Source: Theocolax elegans (lineage: Eukaryota; Arthropoda; Insecta; Hymenoptera; Cerocephalidae). From it: DNA of 64,000 nucleotides. The stretch spans positions 62,500,162 through 62,564,161 of the forward strand of contig CM047427.1 in the NCBI GenBank assembly GCA_026168455.1, written 5' to 3'. The notes beneath the pieces were generated by a model, which searched no databases, was not told where the DNA came from, and was given only the letters and a program-made list of their open reading frames with translations. Each line of letters starts with the position of its first letter. The first letter of the stretch is position 1. A program made the position numbers and the translations under genes. Positions 44,563-54,862 of this stretch are shown piece by piece.

Positions 44563-44784
44563 TTGTTATTTTGATTTTCAACAGTTAATTTCAGGCTATA
44601 AAGACCAATTGAGAAAACGTTTGATAAATTTTCTAAGTCCAAACTTTATAAATACAAATTAAAATTAAATTCAAATTAAATTCAAATAAATTAAATTTAT
44701 AAAATTTGGACTTAGAAAATTTATCAAACGTTTTCTCAATCGCTCTTTATAGCCTGAAATTAACTGTAACAATCAAAATAACAA

Positions 44785-44853
44785 AATAGCTCAGTGGTAC
44801 AGAGCAAGCATCTGGATCTAAAGATTAAAGGTTCAATTCCCGAGGATAGCAAA
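44785..44853 (+). other. tRNA-like sequence (right arm)
   Basis: Inverted partner of 44496-44562: A box TAGCTCAGTGGTACAGAGCA and B box GGTTCAATTCC. Eight or so differences from its partner show that the palindrome is not brand new. Confidence 0.6.
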
Positions 44854-45009
44854 CTTTTTTTTTAATTTTTTTTTTTTAATTTACCCGATTCTAGCTAAGT
44901 TAAGTTATAAATTTAAACCTTATTTATCACTATAATAATAAATAAATAATTTATCAACTATTGCCAACATATTGGGAATCTTTGGGTAAGTGTGCTTTAG
45001 CGCTATATT

Positions 45010-45438
45010 CTTTTTTTTTTTATTCTCTTTGCTCATCACCCCGTATACCCATTAAACGGGTTTTTACAGGGACACCCCTACGACCTATGTGTGGGGTGAA
45101 AATATTCCAATTTTTCCCATCCCAGTCCCCACCGTCTCGCATTCGCCCGGGGTTATGCCCGTGACGAAGGGAAAACCTTATAGGAAAACCTTCCACGAGA
45201 TGGCCGGTGTATTGAAACATTCTGTTTAGATGTTCAGGTCACCTTGCGTAGGCCCAAACACCGAAACCAAATGTTCCACACCTTCCGCTCACGTTGTAAA
45301 GTGTGGAGAAACACATAACCGATCCCGAAAGCCGCACAAGAATAGTGTCACCCATCCAAGTGCCAACGGCCACTCAGTGCTGCTTAACTTTCGTGATCAG
45401 ACGAGGTGCGTTTCCGCCACTCCGCCACAGTGTCGGTT
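45010..45438 (-). mobile_element. SINE with 5S-rRNA-derived head
   Basis: Read on the minus strand, the head (45438 to about 45330) contains CTCGTCTGATCACGAAAGTT, AAGCAGC and CTTGGATGGGTGAC, which are conserved internal stretches of 5S rRNA including the pol III internal control region. The unrelated body follows, and the element ends in a T-run on the + strand (poly-A tail). The target duplication is GCTTTAGCGCTATATT (left) and GCTTTAGCACTATATT (right). This fits the 5S-derived (SINE3) class. It sits inside the palindromic element. Confidence 0.85.
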
Positions 45439-46190
45439 GCTTTAGCACTATATTATTAATGTATTTCCAACATATTCCTATCAAGCAGCAAAATATTGGC
45501 AATATGTTTGCAATAGCTATTTCCAATATCTCTGCAATATCTTGGCAATAGTTTATATTTTTACGCGGGTAATATCGTATAAGTGGAAAAGAGCATGAAT
45601 CCTAATGAAAGTTCTAGTCCAACACACATGGAAAAACTATTACGATCTCACTAATAAAGTGTAGCAATAATGCTTATCAATTCCATTCTTTATTCGCCAG
45701 AAAAAACCATCGATTTGTAATAAAATTGATCGTAATATACACATCGATTCAAATAAAAAATAAGGTGAGTTAATATAGGTTTATACTAGCTAGAAATAGT
45801 GAAATATAATGCCGTGTACGCGGAAAAAGAGCACAAATTCTAATAAAAATTCCAGTTCACCGTACCTGCAAAATCCATTTTAATCTCCTTAATAAATTGT
45901 AGTAAAAACTTATTAATTCTATTATATATTCGTTAGAAAAAACCATCAACTTCTGATAATATTAATCGTAATATACACATCGATTCTAATAAAAAATAAG
46001 GTGAGTTAATAGGTTAATACTAACTAGAACAAACAAAATGTAATACCGTGTATGCGGAAAAAGAGCATGAATGCTAATGAAAATTCCATTCCAACATACC
46101 AGAAAAAACCATATTAATCCTATGAATATATTGTAGCAAAAATACATATCAATCTCATTAATCATTCATTAGGAAAAACTCGAAATAACT

Positions 46191-46629
46191 GATTAAACCA
46201 AAATCTGGGAGTCTTAAAGTTCCGTTTTTTCTTCCAGTAAATGCAGGTAAGTTCAGTGAAAATATTATTAAATTTTATTGGTATTTTCCCTTTAATTACT
46301 GTAAAATAATACAATTTTATTAATTACTAGAAAAATCTAATCAATTCTGATAAAAAACATTATCTATTTGATACTTTAATAGCATCATTAGCAATTTCTT
46401 ATAAATTACAATAGAATATTTTTATAAAAAATTAATTGTGAATTATTCATAATTTTTCTTCAGGAAATGCAAATGAATACCAATACAAATTTATTTGATA
46501 TTTCTTATATAAAACAATGAAATTATACATCTTATTGGTTTTCATAAGCATTTCCTGGTGCAAAAACTTATAACATGCAATCAAAATTTTTTTTTATTGG
46601 TTTTCATTGGTTTCTTTCAACCGGGAAAG
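46191..46629 (+). other. Intron 3 end
   Basis: AT-rich, no gene; ends with a pyrimidine-rich tract (GGTTTTCATTGGTTTCTTTC) before the acceptor of exon 4. Confidence 0.4.
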
Positions 46630-46710
46630 GAGTAAATAATAAAGCCTTCCAAACAAGTGGGTGTTTGTACGATAAATACTTAAATCTACGAAGAAAATTG
46701 TTAGTATTAC
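46630..46710 (+). CDS. SAM-like gene, exon 4
   Basis: After GGGAAAG| the frame GA GTA AAT AAT AAA GCC gives VNNKAFQTSGCLYDKYLNLR then RKLL. This fits the 'G-x-L-Y-D-x-Y-x-N-L-R-R-K-L' block that follows exon 3 in the family. The phase-1 entry agrees with the exon 3 donor. The exit is uncertain: GTTAGT (46700) and GTATTA (46704) are available, but neither gives the phase needed for exon 5, so a further lesion or another donor is likely. End coordinate is approximate. Confidence 0.5.
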
Positions 46711-46811
46711 AATTGATAAAAAAAAGCATCATCAAAAGGTCTTTATCAATCGATATTTTCAAAATAATTCTTTTTTTTATAGTTTCTTTAATTAACTTTA
46801 TATTATTACAG

Positions 46812-46987
46812 ATATTCCTTTGAATTCTACAGAGAAAGACATAGATTGGTTGCAGCAGAATAAGGAGCCAGAAGATGAAGTAATTCAAAAGTGGCGAAAT
46901 ACTTTTTCAATCAAACAGAGATGTAAAAAGATAGCACATTATTTTGCACTTTACAAGTGTTTAAATTCGAGTTTTGGTCTTTTGCTG
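46812..46987 (+). CDS. SAM-like gene, exon 5
   Basis: Acceptor TTATTACAG. It enters in phase 1 and reads IPLNSTEKDIDWLQQNKEPE, then DEVIQKWRNTFSIKQRCKKI, and ends SFGLLL at CTG|GTAAAG in phase 0 (176 nt). 'WL..N..P...V...W..T...R' is the signature of the middle region of the family. Open throughout. Confidence 0.6.
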
Positions 46988-47076
46988 GTAAAGCTTGTAC
47001 TGCTGTTGCTTAGATCGTTAATTGATTTTGATTTTTCATACAATTTATCTACTTCTTATTATCTAATTATTTTCAG

Positions 47077-47217
47077 TTATCTATTGATTTCGACACTTGC
47101 TACCCTGAAATTGGCAGAAAGTTTATTGATACTTGGGCAAAGTAGCAGGTACTATAATCACGCAAGCTCGAAGTAAAAAAAAATTGTTTCCGGAGGACGA
47201 TGAATTGATTGACATAG
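47077..47217 (+). CDS. SAM-like gene, exon 6 (one-base deletion)
   Basis: Acceptor TTATTTTCAG, phase 0. LSIDFDTCYPEIGRKFIDTW then AK reaches a TAG. The next frame continues with VAGTIITQARSKKKLFPEDD and ELIDI, up to GACATAG|GTATTT. One A missing in GCAAAGTAGC would account for this. With it the exon exits in phase 1, as exon 7 requires. GLLL + LSIDFDTCYPE joins exactly like the family's 'G..L...DF..LYPE'. Confidence 0.55.
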
Positions 47218-47323
47218 GTATTTCTTACACATATTATTTTACTCGTCACATGCACAAAATTTTTTAATCATATTTAATTTTTTTAAATCAGTATTTAATG
47301 ACTTTTTATATTATCTTTTAAAG

Positions 47324-47469
47324 GCAAAAATCATATAGTGGCAATGCTTTGCCTTCCCAGACTATTAGGAACAATAGTTAGCAGAAAAAAGGACAAAAAT
47401 GGACAATTTATAGCAATATTCGGTATTACTGTCAAGGAAGTAACTCAATCTTTTATTATTAATGTACAG
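47324..47469 (+). CDS. SAM-like gene, exon 7
   Basis: After CTTTTAAAG| the exon reads GKNHIVAMLCLPRLLGTIVS, then GQFIAIFGITVKEVTQSFII and NVQ, ending CAG|GTAATT (146 nt, phase 0). It fits the 'ALL.LP.LL......S..E....FI..V' stretch near the end of the family's conserved core. No convincing eighth exon was found before 64000, so the gene is incomplete or ends beyond the window. Confidence 0.55.
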
Positions 47470-47699
47470 GTAATTAACTTATTGTTTTTTTTAATAATAC
47501 ACTTACAACATTTTTCAGAAATGCTCAAATAAAAAATAAGCTTGAAATACTTTCCATATACTTACACAGTTGTGTAATAGTAATTTTATATAGGATAACT
47601 TTTTTTTGCTGATAAACGTATCAATTTTTGTTAAGATATTGCATAAGATAAAGTCTGAATTTGCAGTATTAAATATTTTACTAAATTGTATATGTGTGT

Positions 47700-49235
47700 A
47701 TATATATATATGGGAGATTCCATGTGAAGTGATCCAATTAAAAAATAGAATTTTGTTTTAATGTATGGAATCAGTAAAAAAACTACTTGAACAGAGTGTA
47801 GCTAAATTTTTAGACCTAAATTTCAATTAGTACCAGAGCTGTAACCAATCAAAAAATCGAATTTTTGAAAAAAAATGACTTTTTGGCCATTTTTATCACT
47901 TAATAACTCAAAATCTAACAATTTTTTCTTATATACATTAAATTAAAAAAGTTTATAAATTTCAAGAAGAACCTGTTGAAATATTTCATTTATATTAGTT
48001 TAACACATTGAATATAGTTATAATTAATAAAAACCTTTGTAGTAAAAAAAAAGGGTTGTACGATCAAAAATATTTTATCCATCCAAGAATCTAATTTATC
48101 GATGATTAATTACCTTCAAAATGATGCAAAGTTTGAGTGCGGCAGAGCATTTCAGACAAAGTTATGGTGTTTTTAGGCAAATTTCTTAAAAAAAGAGAAC
48201 GAATGCATTTTATGAAAAAAAACAGAGTAACCGTATACTTGCATTCAAACAACATGGCACTGATACTTTTCAATCTCTAAGCTGCTTACAAACACAAAGC
48301 AGTAGGTATAAGCAGTTATACCTGTTATATAATTGGATTTATTGGAATTTTAATAAGTTTCAGGTATTTATTCAAATATATAACAGGCATAACTGCTTAT
48401 ACCTACTATTTTGTGTTTGTAAGCAGCTTAGAGATTGAAAAGTATCAGTAACTAACATTAAATAGTATATTTTAGAATTATTGAAAAATAATAGTGCCAT
48501 TTTGTTTGAATGTAAGTATATGGTTACTCTGTTTTTTTCATAAAATGCAATCTTTGGGGCGTGCAATGGCTCGGTCGGTAGAGCGTTCGGGTCGTAACCC
48601 GGAGATCCCGGGTTCGCACCCAGTCTCTGCCGATTGACACGAGCACCACTGGAGAAATGTATTTTTCAACAAGTGCTTTCTTAACAAAAGACATCGCACA
48701 TGCCCCCGTCGCTGATTGGCACCGATTGGGAGCGTAAAAAGAGCGACGTTAAATAATATAAAAAAAAATTCAATCTTTTTTTTTTAAGAAATTTGCCTAA
48801 AAACACCATAACTTTGTCTAAAATGCTCTGCCGCACTCAAACTTTGCATCATTTTGAAGGTAATTAATCATCGATGAATTAGATTCTTGGATAAAATATT
48901 TTTGATCGTACAACCCTTTCTTTACTACAAAGGTTTTTATTAATTATAATTATATTCAATGTGTTAAACTAATATAAATGAAACATTTCAATAGATTCTT
49001 CTTGAAATTTATAAACTTTTTCAAATTTAATGTATAAGTGATAAAAATGGCCAAAAAGTAATTTTTTTTAAAAATTTCGATTTTTCGATTGGTTACAGCT
49101 CTGGTACTAATTGAAATTTAGGTCTAAAAATTTAGCTACACTCTGTTCAAGTAGTTTTTTTACTGATTCCATACATTAAAACAAAATTCTATTTTTTAAC
49201 TGGATCACTTCACATGGAATCTCCCATATATATGG
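47700..49235. mobile_element. 1.5-kb near-perfect palindrome (foldback element)
   Basis: The left arm 47708-48335 and right arm 48370-49232 are reverse complements over about 620 bp, once the 220-bp SINE in the right arm is set aside. Ends are GGGAGATTCCATGTGAAGTG and its inverse; both abut TA microsatellites. The centre is at about 48350. No ORF of note. Arm-to-arm mismatches are a few percent. Confidence 0.9.
48556..48768 (+). mobile_element. tRNA-derived SINE
   Basis: The head contains A box TGGCTCGGTCGGTAGAGCG and B box GGTTCGCACCC with a CGGG/CCCG anticodon-arm stem. The tail ends GAGCGACGTTAAATAATA plus an A-run. The target duplication is TGCAATCTTT / TTCAATCTTT. The empty site survives in the other palindrome arm (about 48205). 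The body shares GACACGAGCACCACTG and the 3' tail with the SINE at 54863-55308. Confidence 0.88.
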
Positions 49236-49755
49236 GGTATTCCACGTGAAGTGGTCCGATCAAAATTTTAAAATGCACCAAATTTTGGGTACACTTTGCA
49301 AATGTTTTTCAGAATACAGAAAAAAATTTTTAGGTACTGGAATCTATTTGCTCAAAAGTTATTCTAACCTCAAAAAGTGAATTTTTCCATATTTTTTTCA
49401 AAACCAGCTGGGTTTACCGGTATATAACTCAAAATCTATCAACTTTTACTATATAACATTATATGTAACATTCGTTGCTAATTATATCTAGAATTTATTC
49501 TTCTGGGTTAGAATTTCTAATCTCAAGGTCAATGTTACATAAACTACATGTCAATATTCAACTTGAAAAAAGTGCAAGTGCGCCATCTTTGATTTTTTCA
49601 TCCAAAAGTCTAAAAGAAAGCTTGGAGCAATACCTTTCAAATGGTCTGTAGCATTTTTATGGCCTCCAATTCTGTAAAAAGTTATGACAATTTAAATAAA
49701 CACGAAATTTTTTTAAAAATTTAAATGGGAATTACCATGTTAATTTTTGTGAATT
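49236..49755. other. Fragment of an element with a related end
   Basis: Starts GGGGTATTCCACGTGAAGTG, similar to the end of the adjacent palindrome, then AT-rich DNA with no gene. Its partner end is not seen; repeat P begins at 49756. Confidence 0.45.
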
Positions 49756-50385
49756 TACAGGGGATTAGATGGATACTGAAACAAGTGGAGATACTTTTCT
49801 ATCATTCCAAGGTAAGTGCATAAATTTTTTTGCAATGATCATGCTACTAGATTCATCGTTATAAGGCAACAAATATACATTTCTATTAATATTTCGGGCA
49901 CTTTTCCCGGATATTTTGACCATAAGTGATCTTAATGATTTAGACCCACTCTGGAAATTTTTAGGCAGTTTCTGTCTATAAAAAGACATCTTTTAGACAG
50001 TATTAGGTTACCAGAGTCCGGAGCAGAATTGCTGATTTTCACTATTTAAGGTTTAAATGGCTTACAAGAGTGTGACAGCATAGATTTATGTCTTTAAAAG
50101 TATTTTTAATGAAAAGTTCGGAAAATTTTACAAAAAAAGTTATATTTATGTTTTTACTGAAAAATGCATCCCCTGGGAGCTAAAAATTCATGAAAATGGG
50201 CATATAATGCAAAAAAGTGCTAAAATGTCAACTTTGACTCTCTGTAACTTAAAATAATGGACCCGAAAAAATCTGAAAAAATTGAGGAGAACTACTGGCT
50301 ACCTCTAAAACATATTCCCACAGTTATAGCAATATTTATTTTTTTCATCTTCGATGTCACAGAGAACCACCCATATATATATTTT
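49756..50385 (+). repeat. Repeat P, copy 2, with exon-like start
   Basis: Same structure as 33153-33790, including TTTACAG|GGGATTAGATGG and CCAAG|GTAAGT. It ends in CCACCCATATATATA as copy 1 does. Confidence 0.75.
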
Positions 50386-50496
50386 CAGCCTACTAATTCG
50401 TACAACGACTCTTACGTGCAGAGCGCGCTCCGCTTGTAAATACGTTGCGTACATACAAGTGGCTCCTCGCTTGTATGAGAGCCCTCTATACATCCT

Positions 50497-51477
50497 CCTA
50501 GGACGTATAAGGTGTCTATACATCCTAGGAGGCTGTATGCAAAGCGCTCCGTAGGATATATGCGGCGAGCAATATAACCTTTGCCGCGCGAACGGTATAG
50601 AGTCAACGTGTTTGAAACGCGTAGTACATGTATCGGAGATATATCTATGGCTTTTCAAACGTAAACACAACTAGTTTAAACGTAACGTTTGCGTTACTTT
50701 AATCATAGTTATCTTAATATTGCTCAGATACGGAAGTACTATATATTATACATATATATTAGAATATTATATTTTAGAAATAATATAGTGTATATATATA
50801 CACGGAGAAAAAAAGTTGAAGTAAAAATTACAATGTTGTCTAGTAATGCGGAGACAGACTTACGCAATCCAAAAATGTACTATAGTGTATAATAAAATTT
50901 ACTAGAAAGTTATTAATTTTTACTACAATTCTGGTAATATTTACTACAACTTCAGTTAAATTTATTATCTATAGTAAATTTTTGGATTGTGTCAGTCTGT
51001 CTCCGCATATATATATATATATAATAACGCAAAATGAGTCCTATATCTTTAATAACTGCAATGTTACGATTAATATAATAAGTAATTACTAAATATTTAA
51101 TATTCTCTGATACTAAATGCAAAATTTAAAAAGTTAAAATGTTTTGTAAGCGTCAGTATACAAATGTTTAAAAATTATTGACATAATATATAATTATTTA
51201 TATTGTTTAAAAAAGTGTTTATTACATTACTTTTAAATGTATAATAAATTACTTTGTGAGCAACGAAAGAGTCGTATGTACGAATTATAAGGCTGAAAAA
51301 TTGTTTACGTACCATGGGTAAGCATCGCGTCATTACAGTTCTCGGCTCAAATTTCGTGGATGGTAGTAACATCCTTGGCCGCTCGCTGCGCTCGCGACCG
51401 CGGACGTACTAACCATCCACGAAATTTTCCGCCTCGGATAGTAATGACGCGAGGCTCACCCAAGGTACATAAATAAC
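50497..51477. repeat. Block Q, copy 1, with two hairpins
   Basis: The block contains hairpin 1 (CATCCTCCTAGGACGTATA against TATACATCCTAGGAGG) and hairpin 2 at 51308-51468. Hairpin 2 is an imperfect GC-rich palindrome of about 160 bp centred on GCTCGCTGCGCTCGCGA, with TTTCGTGGATGGT and its inverse as arms. A second copy is at 51597-52376, and a 118-bp inverted fragment (51478-51596) sits between them. No gene. Confidence 0.75.
50849..51008. mobile_element. 160-bp MITE with TIR GCGGAGACAGAC
   Basis: Inverted ends GCGGAGACAGACTTACGCAA and its near-complement (GTGTCAGTCTGTCTCCGC), about 30 bp long with CCAAAAAT matching further in. It is absent from the corresponding place in block Q copy 2 (about 51905), which supports insertion into a TA repeat. 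The preceding 45 bp (from CACGGAGAAAAAAAG) are also missing there and may belong to the insertion. Confidence 0.7.
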
Positions 51478-51596
51478 TAATATACTATATTATTTCTAAA
51501 ATATAATATTCTAATATATATGTATAATATATAGTACTTTCGTATCTGAGCAATAACCCAATAACTATGATTAAAGTATAATGCAAACGTTACGTT

Positions 51597-52376
51597 GCAT
51601 CCTCCTAGGACGTATAAGGTGTCTATACGTCCTAGGAGGCTGTATGAAAAGCGCTCCGTAGGATATATGCGGCGATCAATATAACCTGTGCCTCGCGAAT
51701 CGGTAGAGTCAACGTGTTTGAAACGCATAGCACATGCTTCGGAGATATATCTAAGGCTTTTCAAACGTAAACACAACCAGTTTAAACGTAACATTTGCGT
51801 TACTTTAATCATAGTTATCTTGTTATTGCTCAGATACGAAAGTACTATATATTATACATATGTATTAGAATATTATATTTTAGAAATAATACAGTGTATA
51901 TATATATATATAATAACGCAAAATGAGTCCTATATCTTTAATAAATGCAATGTTACGATTAATAATAAATAATTACTAAATATTTAATAGTCTATGATAC
52001 TAAATGCAAAATTTAAAAAGTTAAAATGTTTTATAAGCGTCAGTATACAAATGTTTAAAAATTATTGACATAATATATAATTATTTATATTGTTTAAAAA
52101 AAGTGTTTATTACATTACTTTTAAATGTAACTTAATTATTTTGTGAGCAACGAAAGAGTCGTATGTACGAATTATAAGGCTGAAAAATTGTTTACGCACC
52201 ATGGGTAAATGTCGCGTCATTACAATTCTCGGCTCAAATTTCGACATTTCGTGGATGGTAGTAACATCCTTGGCCGCTCGCTGCGCTCGCGACCGCGGAC
52301 GTACTAACCATCCACGAAATTTTCCGCCTCGAACAGTAATGACGCGAGGCTCACCCGAGGTACATAAATAACTATT
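51597..52376. repeat. Block Q, copy 2
   Basis: About 90 percent identical to copy 1, with the same two hairpins and without the MITE. Confidence 0.75.
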
Positions 52377-53690
52377 TTTACCAAAGATTTTTTATTATCC
52401 TTGTAACAATATTTTTAAATAATTTTATATTTTAATAATAGTAATAATAATAAAAAAAATTTTTTTGAATCGCAAGAATTTTATTTAAAAATTTATATGA
52501 GAATGAACGCCGATTGCAATTTAGTAGATTCATGATGGAGAGTCAAGTATATTTGACTGAACTCTCAGTTCAGTTGAAACAACGTGATTAACTACATTTA
52601 AATTTACTCAATACTCTGTTACTTAAAAACTTAGGTTAAATTTACTCAATTCTGAAGTAAACGCAACGGTTATAGCATAGTAGATTTTATTGAATTACCA
52701 ATACAGTTAAAATTACGCGATTAACTACTGTTAAATCTACTCGACACGCTGTTACTTACGATCATCAGTTAAATTTACTTAACTTTTAAGTACGCAACGT
52801 TTTTTTTCTCACTGTTGACTGCGCGCGATCGCAAGTTTACCGAGGGGCGGTGACTGTGTTGCAGTCAATGCTGTCAATTACCAAAAAAGAAATATTTAAA
52901 ATTTCGACTTTATTAAATATGCTACTGACTGCAAAACTTAATGAAACATTTATATACAAATTAAAAGAAATGCTTAACTAATATTTATTCTTTTTAATTC
53001 AATGAATAATTTTATAATTTTAATTGAAATAGTCTTTGATTAAAAAAATCATACTTTTATATTTAATATATTGATTGTATGTAATTAATAAAATATGTAT
53101 AATTAAATAAAAAAATCCAACTGTAAACGTGAACAAATATACTTCAACTCAATGAAATATATTTATTCAATTTAAAAAAACCTGCTTCTTAATACCAATG
53201 TGTAATATTTTTTAATTTAATGAATAATTTTATAATTTCAATTAAATGAGTCTTTGATGCAAAAAAACATATTTTTGAATTTAATATATTGATTGTATGT
53301 ATTTAACAATATATATATATACAATTAAATCAAAGAATCTAAATGTAAATGTGAATAAATATTCTTTAACTCAATGAAATATTTAGAATTAATATAATAA
53401 AACCGCTTCTTCAAGCCAATAAAAAAAATTTTTTCAAAGAAATTAATTTCTTAAAATCAATCTAACAGAATGAATTGAATTGAGATTTTTCATGAGAAGA
53501 AATATTTCTTCAAACTTAACAGTATATTTTCCAATCAAAAATTTTTTTCTTCAGCTTGATTAAAGCCTCCTAATAAAATGTCTTTCTTTGAATCAATGCA
53601 TCTATTTTTTAATCAAGGATGTTTTTTTCTCAGTGTAGTACTCAATGCAAATGCGGATATGAATCGGACGATTTAAATCATGATACTAGC
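52377..53690. other. AT-rich DNA with MITE ends
   Basis: No gene. TTTTTTTCTCACTG (52806) and TTTTTTTCTCAGTG (53622) look like terminal repeats of CACTGAGAAAAA-type elements. GTTAAATTTACTCAA motifs repeat at 52560-52800, and AAT/TTT-rich tandem-like units at 52980-53400. Confidence 0.45.
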
Positions 53691-53699
53691 ACATAGCTA

Positions 53700-54062
53700 T
53701 GCCCTACTAGCACACAACGTTGTGGCAACGTTATCTTAGCAACATTCCAACGTCGTTATGAAAGTTGCTACAACGTTGCAGAAACGTTGTTGCAACGTGG
53801 TAGATGTCCGCTAATATTTTATAAGTTGCCGCGATGGGTGGAAACCAATGTTGAAACAACGTCTAAGCAACGTTGATAAACAACTTACAAAATCTGCTTT
53901 GTCTAAGTTGAATAAATGTCCTTGAATAGTTTAATAATATTTATCTAAACGTAGAAAAATTTATGAAATATTTAAAAAAAAATAAAAAAAAATTTCTCGT
54001 TCGGGAATTAGAACCTCCGATCTTTAACTCCGGAAGCTTGCTCTCTACCACCCGATCGGAAA
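53700..54062. repeat. CAACGTTG-rich element with tRNA-like end
   Basis: About ten copies of CAACGTT or AACGTTG lie in 53710-53885. 53998-54062 on the minus strand has an A-box-like GGTGGTAGAGAGCAAGC and a B-box-like GGTTCTAATTCC. Layout is like the palindromic element at 44290: short repeats next to a tRNA-like block. Confidence 0.55.
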
Positions 54063-54068
54063 TTAGTT

Positions 54069-54840
54069 GTGACGTCCCATAGACGTCTAAATATATTTAG
54101 TTATAATAATATATATTTTTTATAAGTTGACAAAATCGAATTATAAAGAACACGCGTAGAAATGAAAATTAAGCTTACTTCGCGAAACGGCATCGGTCGC
54201 TGACCGCTAAAGCATCGACGCAGCATTTTTGCAATAAAGTCAAGAACCTAAGTTTTATGCGCGTCGATCGCTTATTGGTTCAAATCAAGGACGAAAACGG
54301 CTCTTCAAATTGTAAATTCGAACAATACGTCAGACTAATTCCTTCCTCCGAGCCGTTTGCCTCCGGACTTGAAGAACCCGCGAGTCCAACATACGCAACC
54401 TGGTTAACGTGTCCCAGGAAGTGAGTTGATAGAATAGTGTCTCCGCCGTAGGATTGCCGGCGTTAGTGAATTAAATACATCTCACAGAGATACTAATTGA
54501 TTGGAACCGATTAATATCGTGCATCCGACGAAAAGGATCCGACCTTTGAGCAGTCGCTAACGAAATTCGACGGTAGCAGAAGGATAAGGGCTCGTTGAAA
54601 GCGAATCCAGCAAATCAAGCATTCGCAGTAAGACTACACATCATTATATTAAAACCTTAATTCATTGCCACGAATTAATATCGTGTAACTTAAGAATAAT
54701 AAAATACATGTAAAGTCTGATTATTCGGGAATTTATTTTGGGAATTATGACTTATTATAAATACTGTATTTGATAAAGTATAATAATAAAAGCATATATC
54801 GATACTTCAAATAAAACAATATAAATGAATAATTATTTCA
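54069..54840. other. Possible solo LTR or other TE fragment
   Basis: Starts at TGTGACGTCCCATAGACGTC and is less AT-rich to about 54630, with AATAAAG (54233) and AATAAAATAC (54699). No primer-binding site, ORF or matching second copy is seen, so the assignment is weak. Confidence 0.3.
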
Positions 54841-54862
54841 TAATAATACTATCCTAACAAAT

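Larger units (their letters stand above)
44290..45560. mobile_element. Palindromic element with paired tRNA-like arms
   Basis: Left arm 44300-44660 and right arm 44670-45009 plus 45439-45550 are reverse complements (outer part: TTGCCAATATATTGCTGCTT on the left, the inverse at about 45460). Each arm carries a tRNA-like block. The right arm is split by a 5S-derived SINE. The outer ends are made of short GCAATATTGG-type repeats. Confidence 0.75.
43980..46190. repeat. Satellite array of about 235-bp units, interrupted
   Basis: Units contain CGGAAAAAGAGCA, TTCGCCAGAAAAAACCATC, AATCGTAATATACACATCGA and GGTGAGTTAATA...TTATACTA. Copies lie at about 43980-44285, 45575-45810, 45815-46045 and 46048-46190. 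The palindromic element 44290-45560 is inserted between the first and second. No coding. Confidence 0.7.

Noticed and set aside
44496..44853. Pair of tRNA genes
   Set aside because: Cloverleaf pairing is incomplete and both copies are parts of one palindromic repeat.
45230..45551. + strand frames over the 5S-derived SINE
   Set aside because: Antisense to the SINE; no coding features.
48556..48640. Functional tRNA gene
   Set aside because: A and B boxes are present, but the anticodon loop is 6 or 8 nt and the acceptor stem does not close; tail and target duplication show a SINE.
54069..54720. Gypsy or Copia LTR with confidence
   Set aside because: Only a TGTGACG start and AATAAA signals; no second LTR, PBS or coding region, so kept only as a weak possibility.
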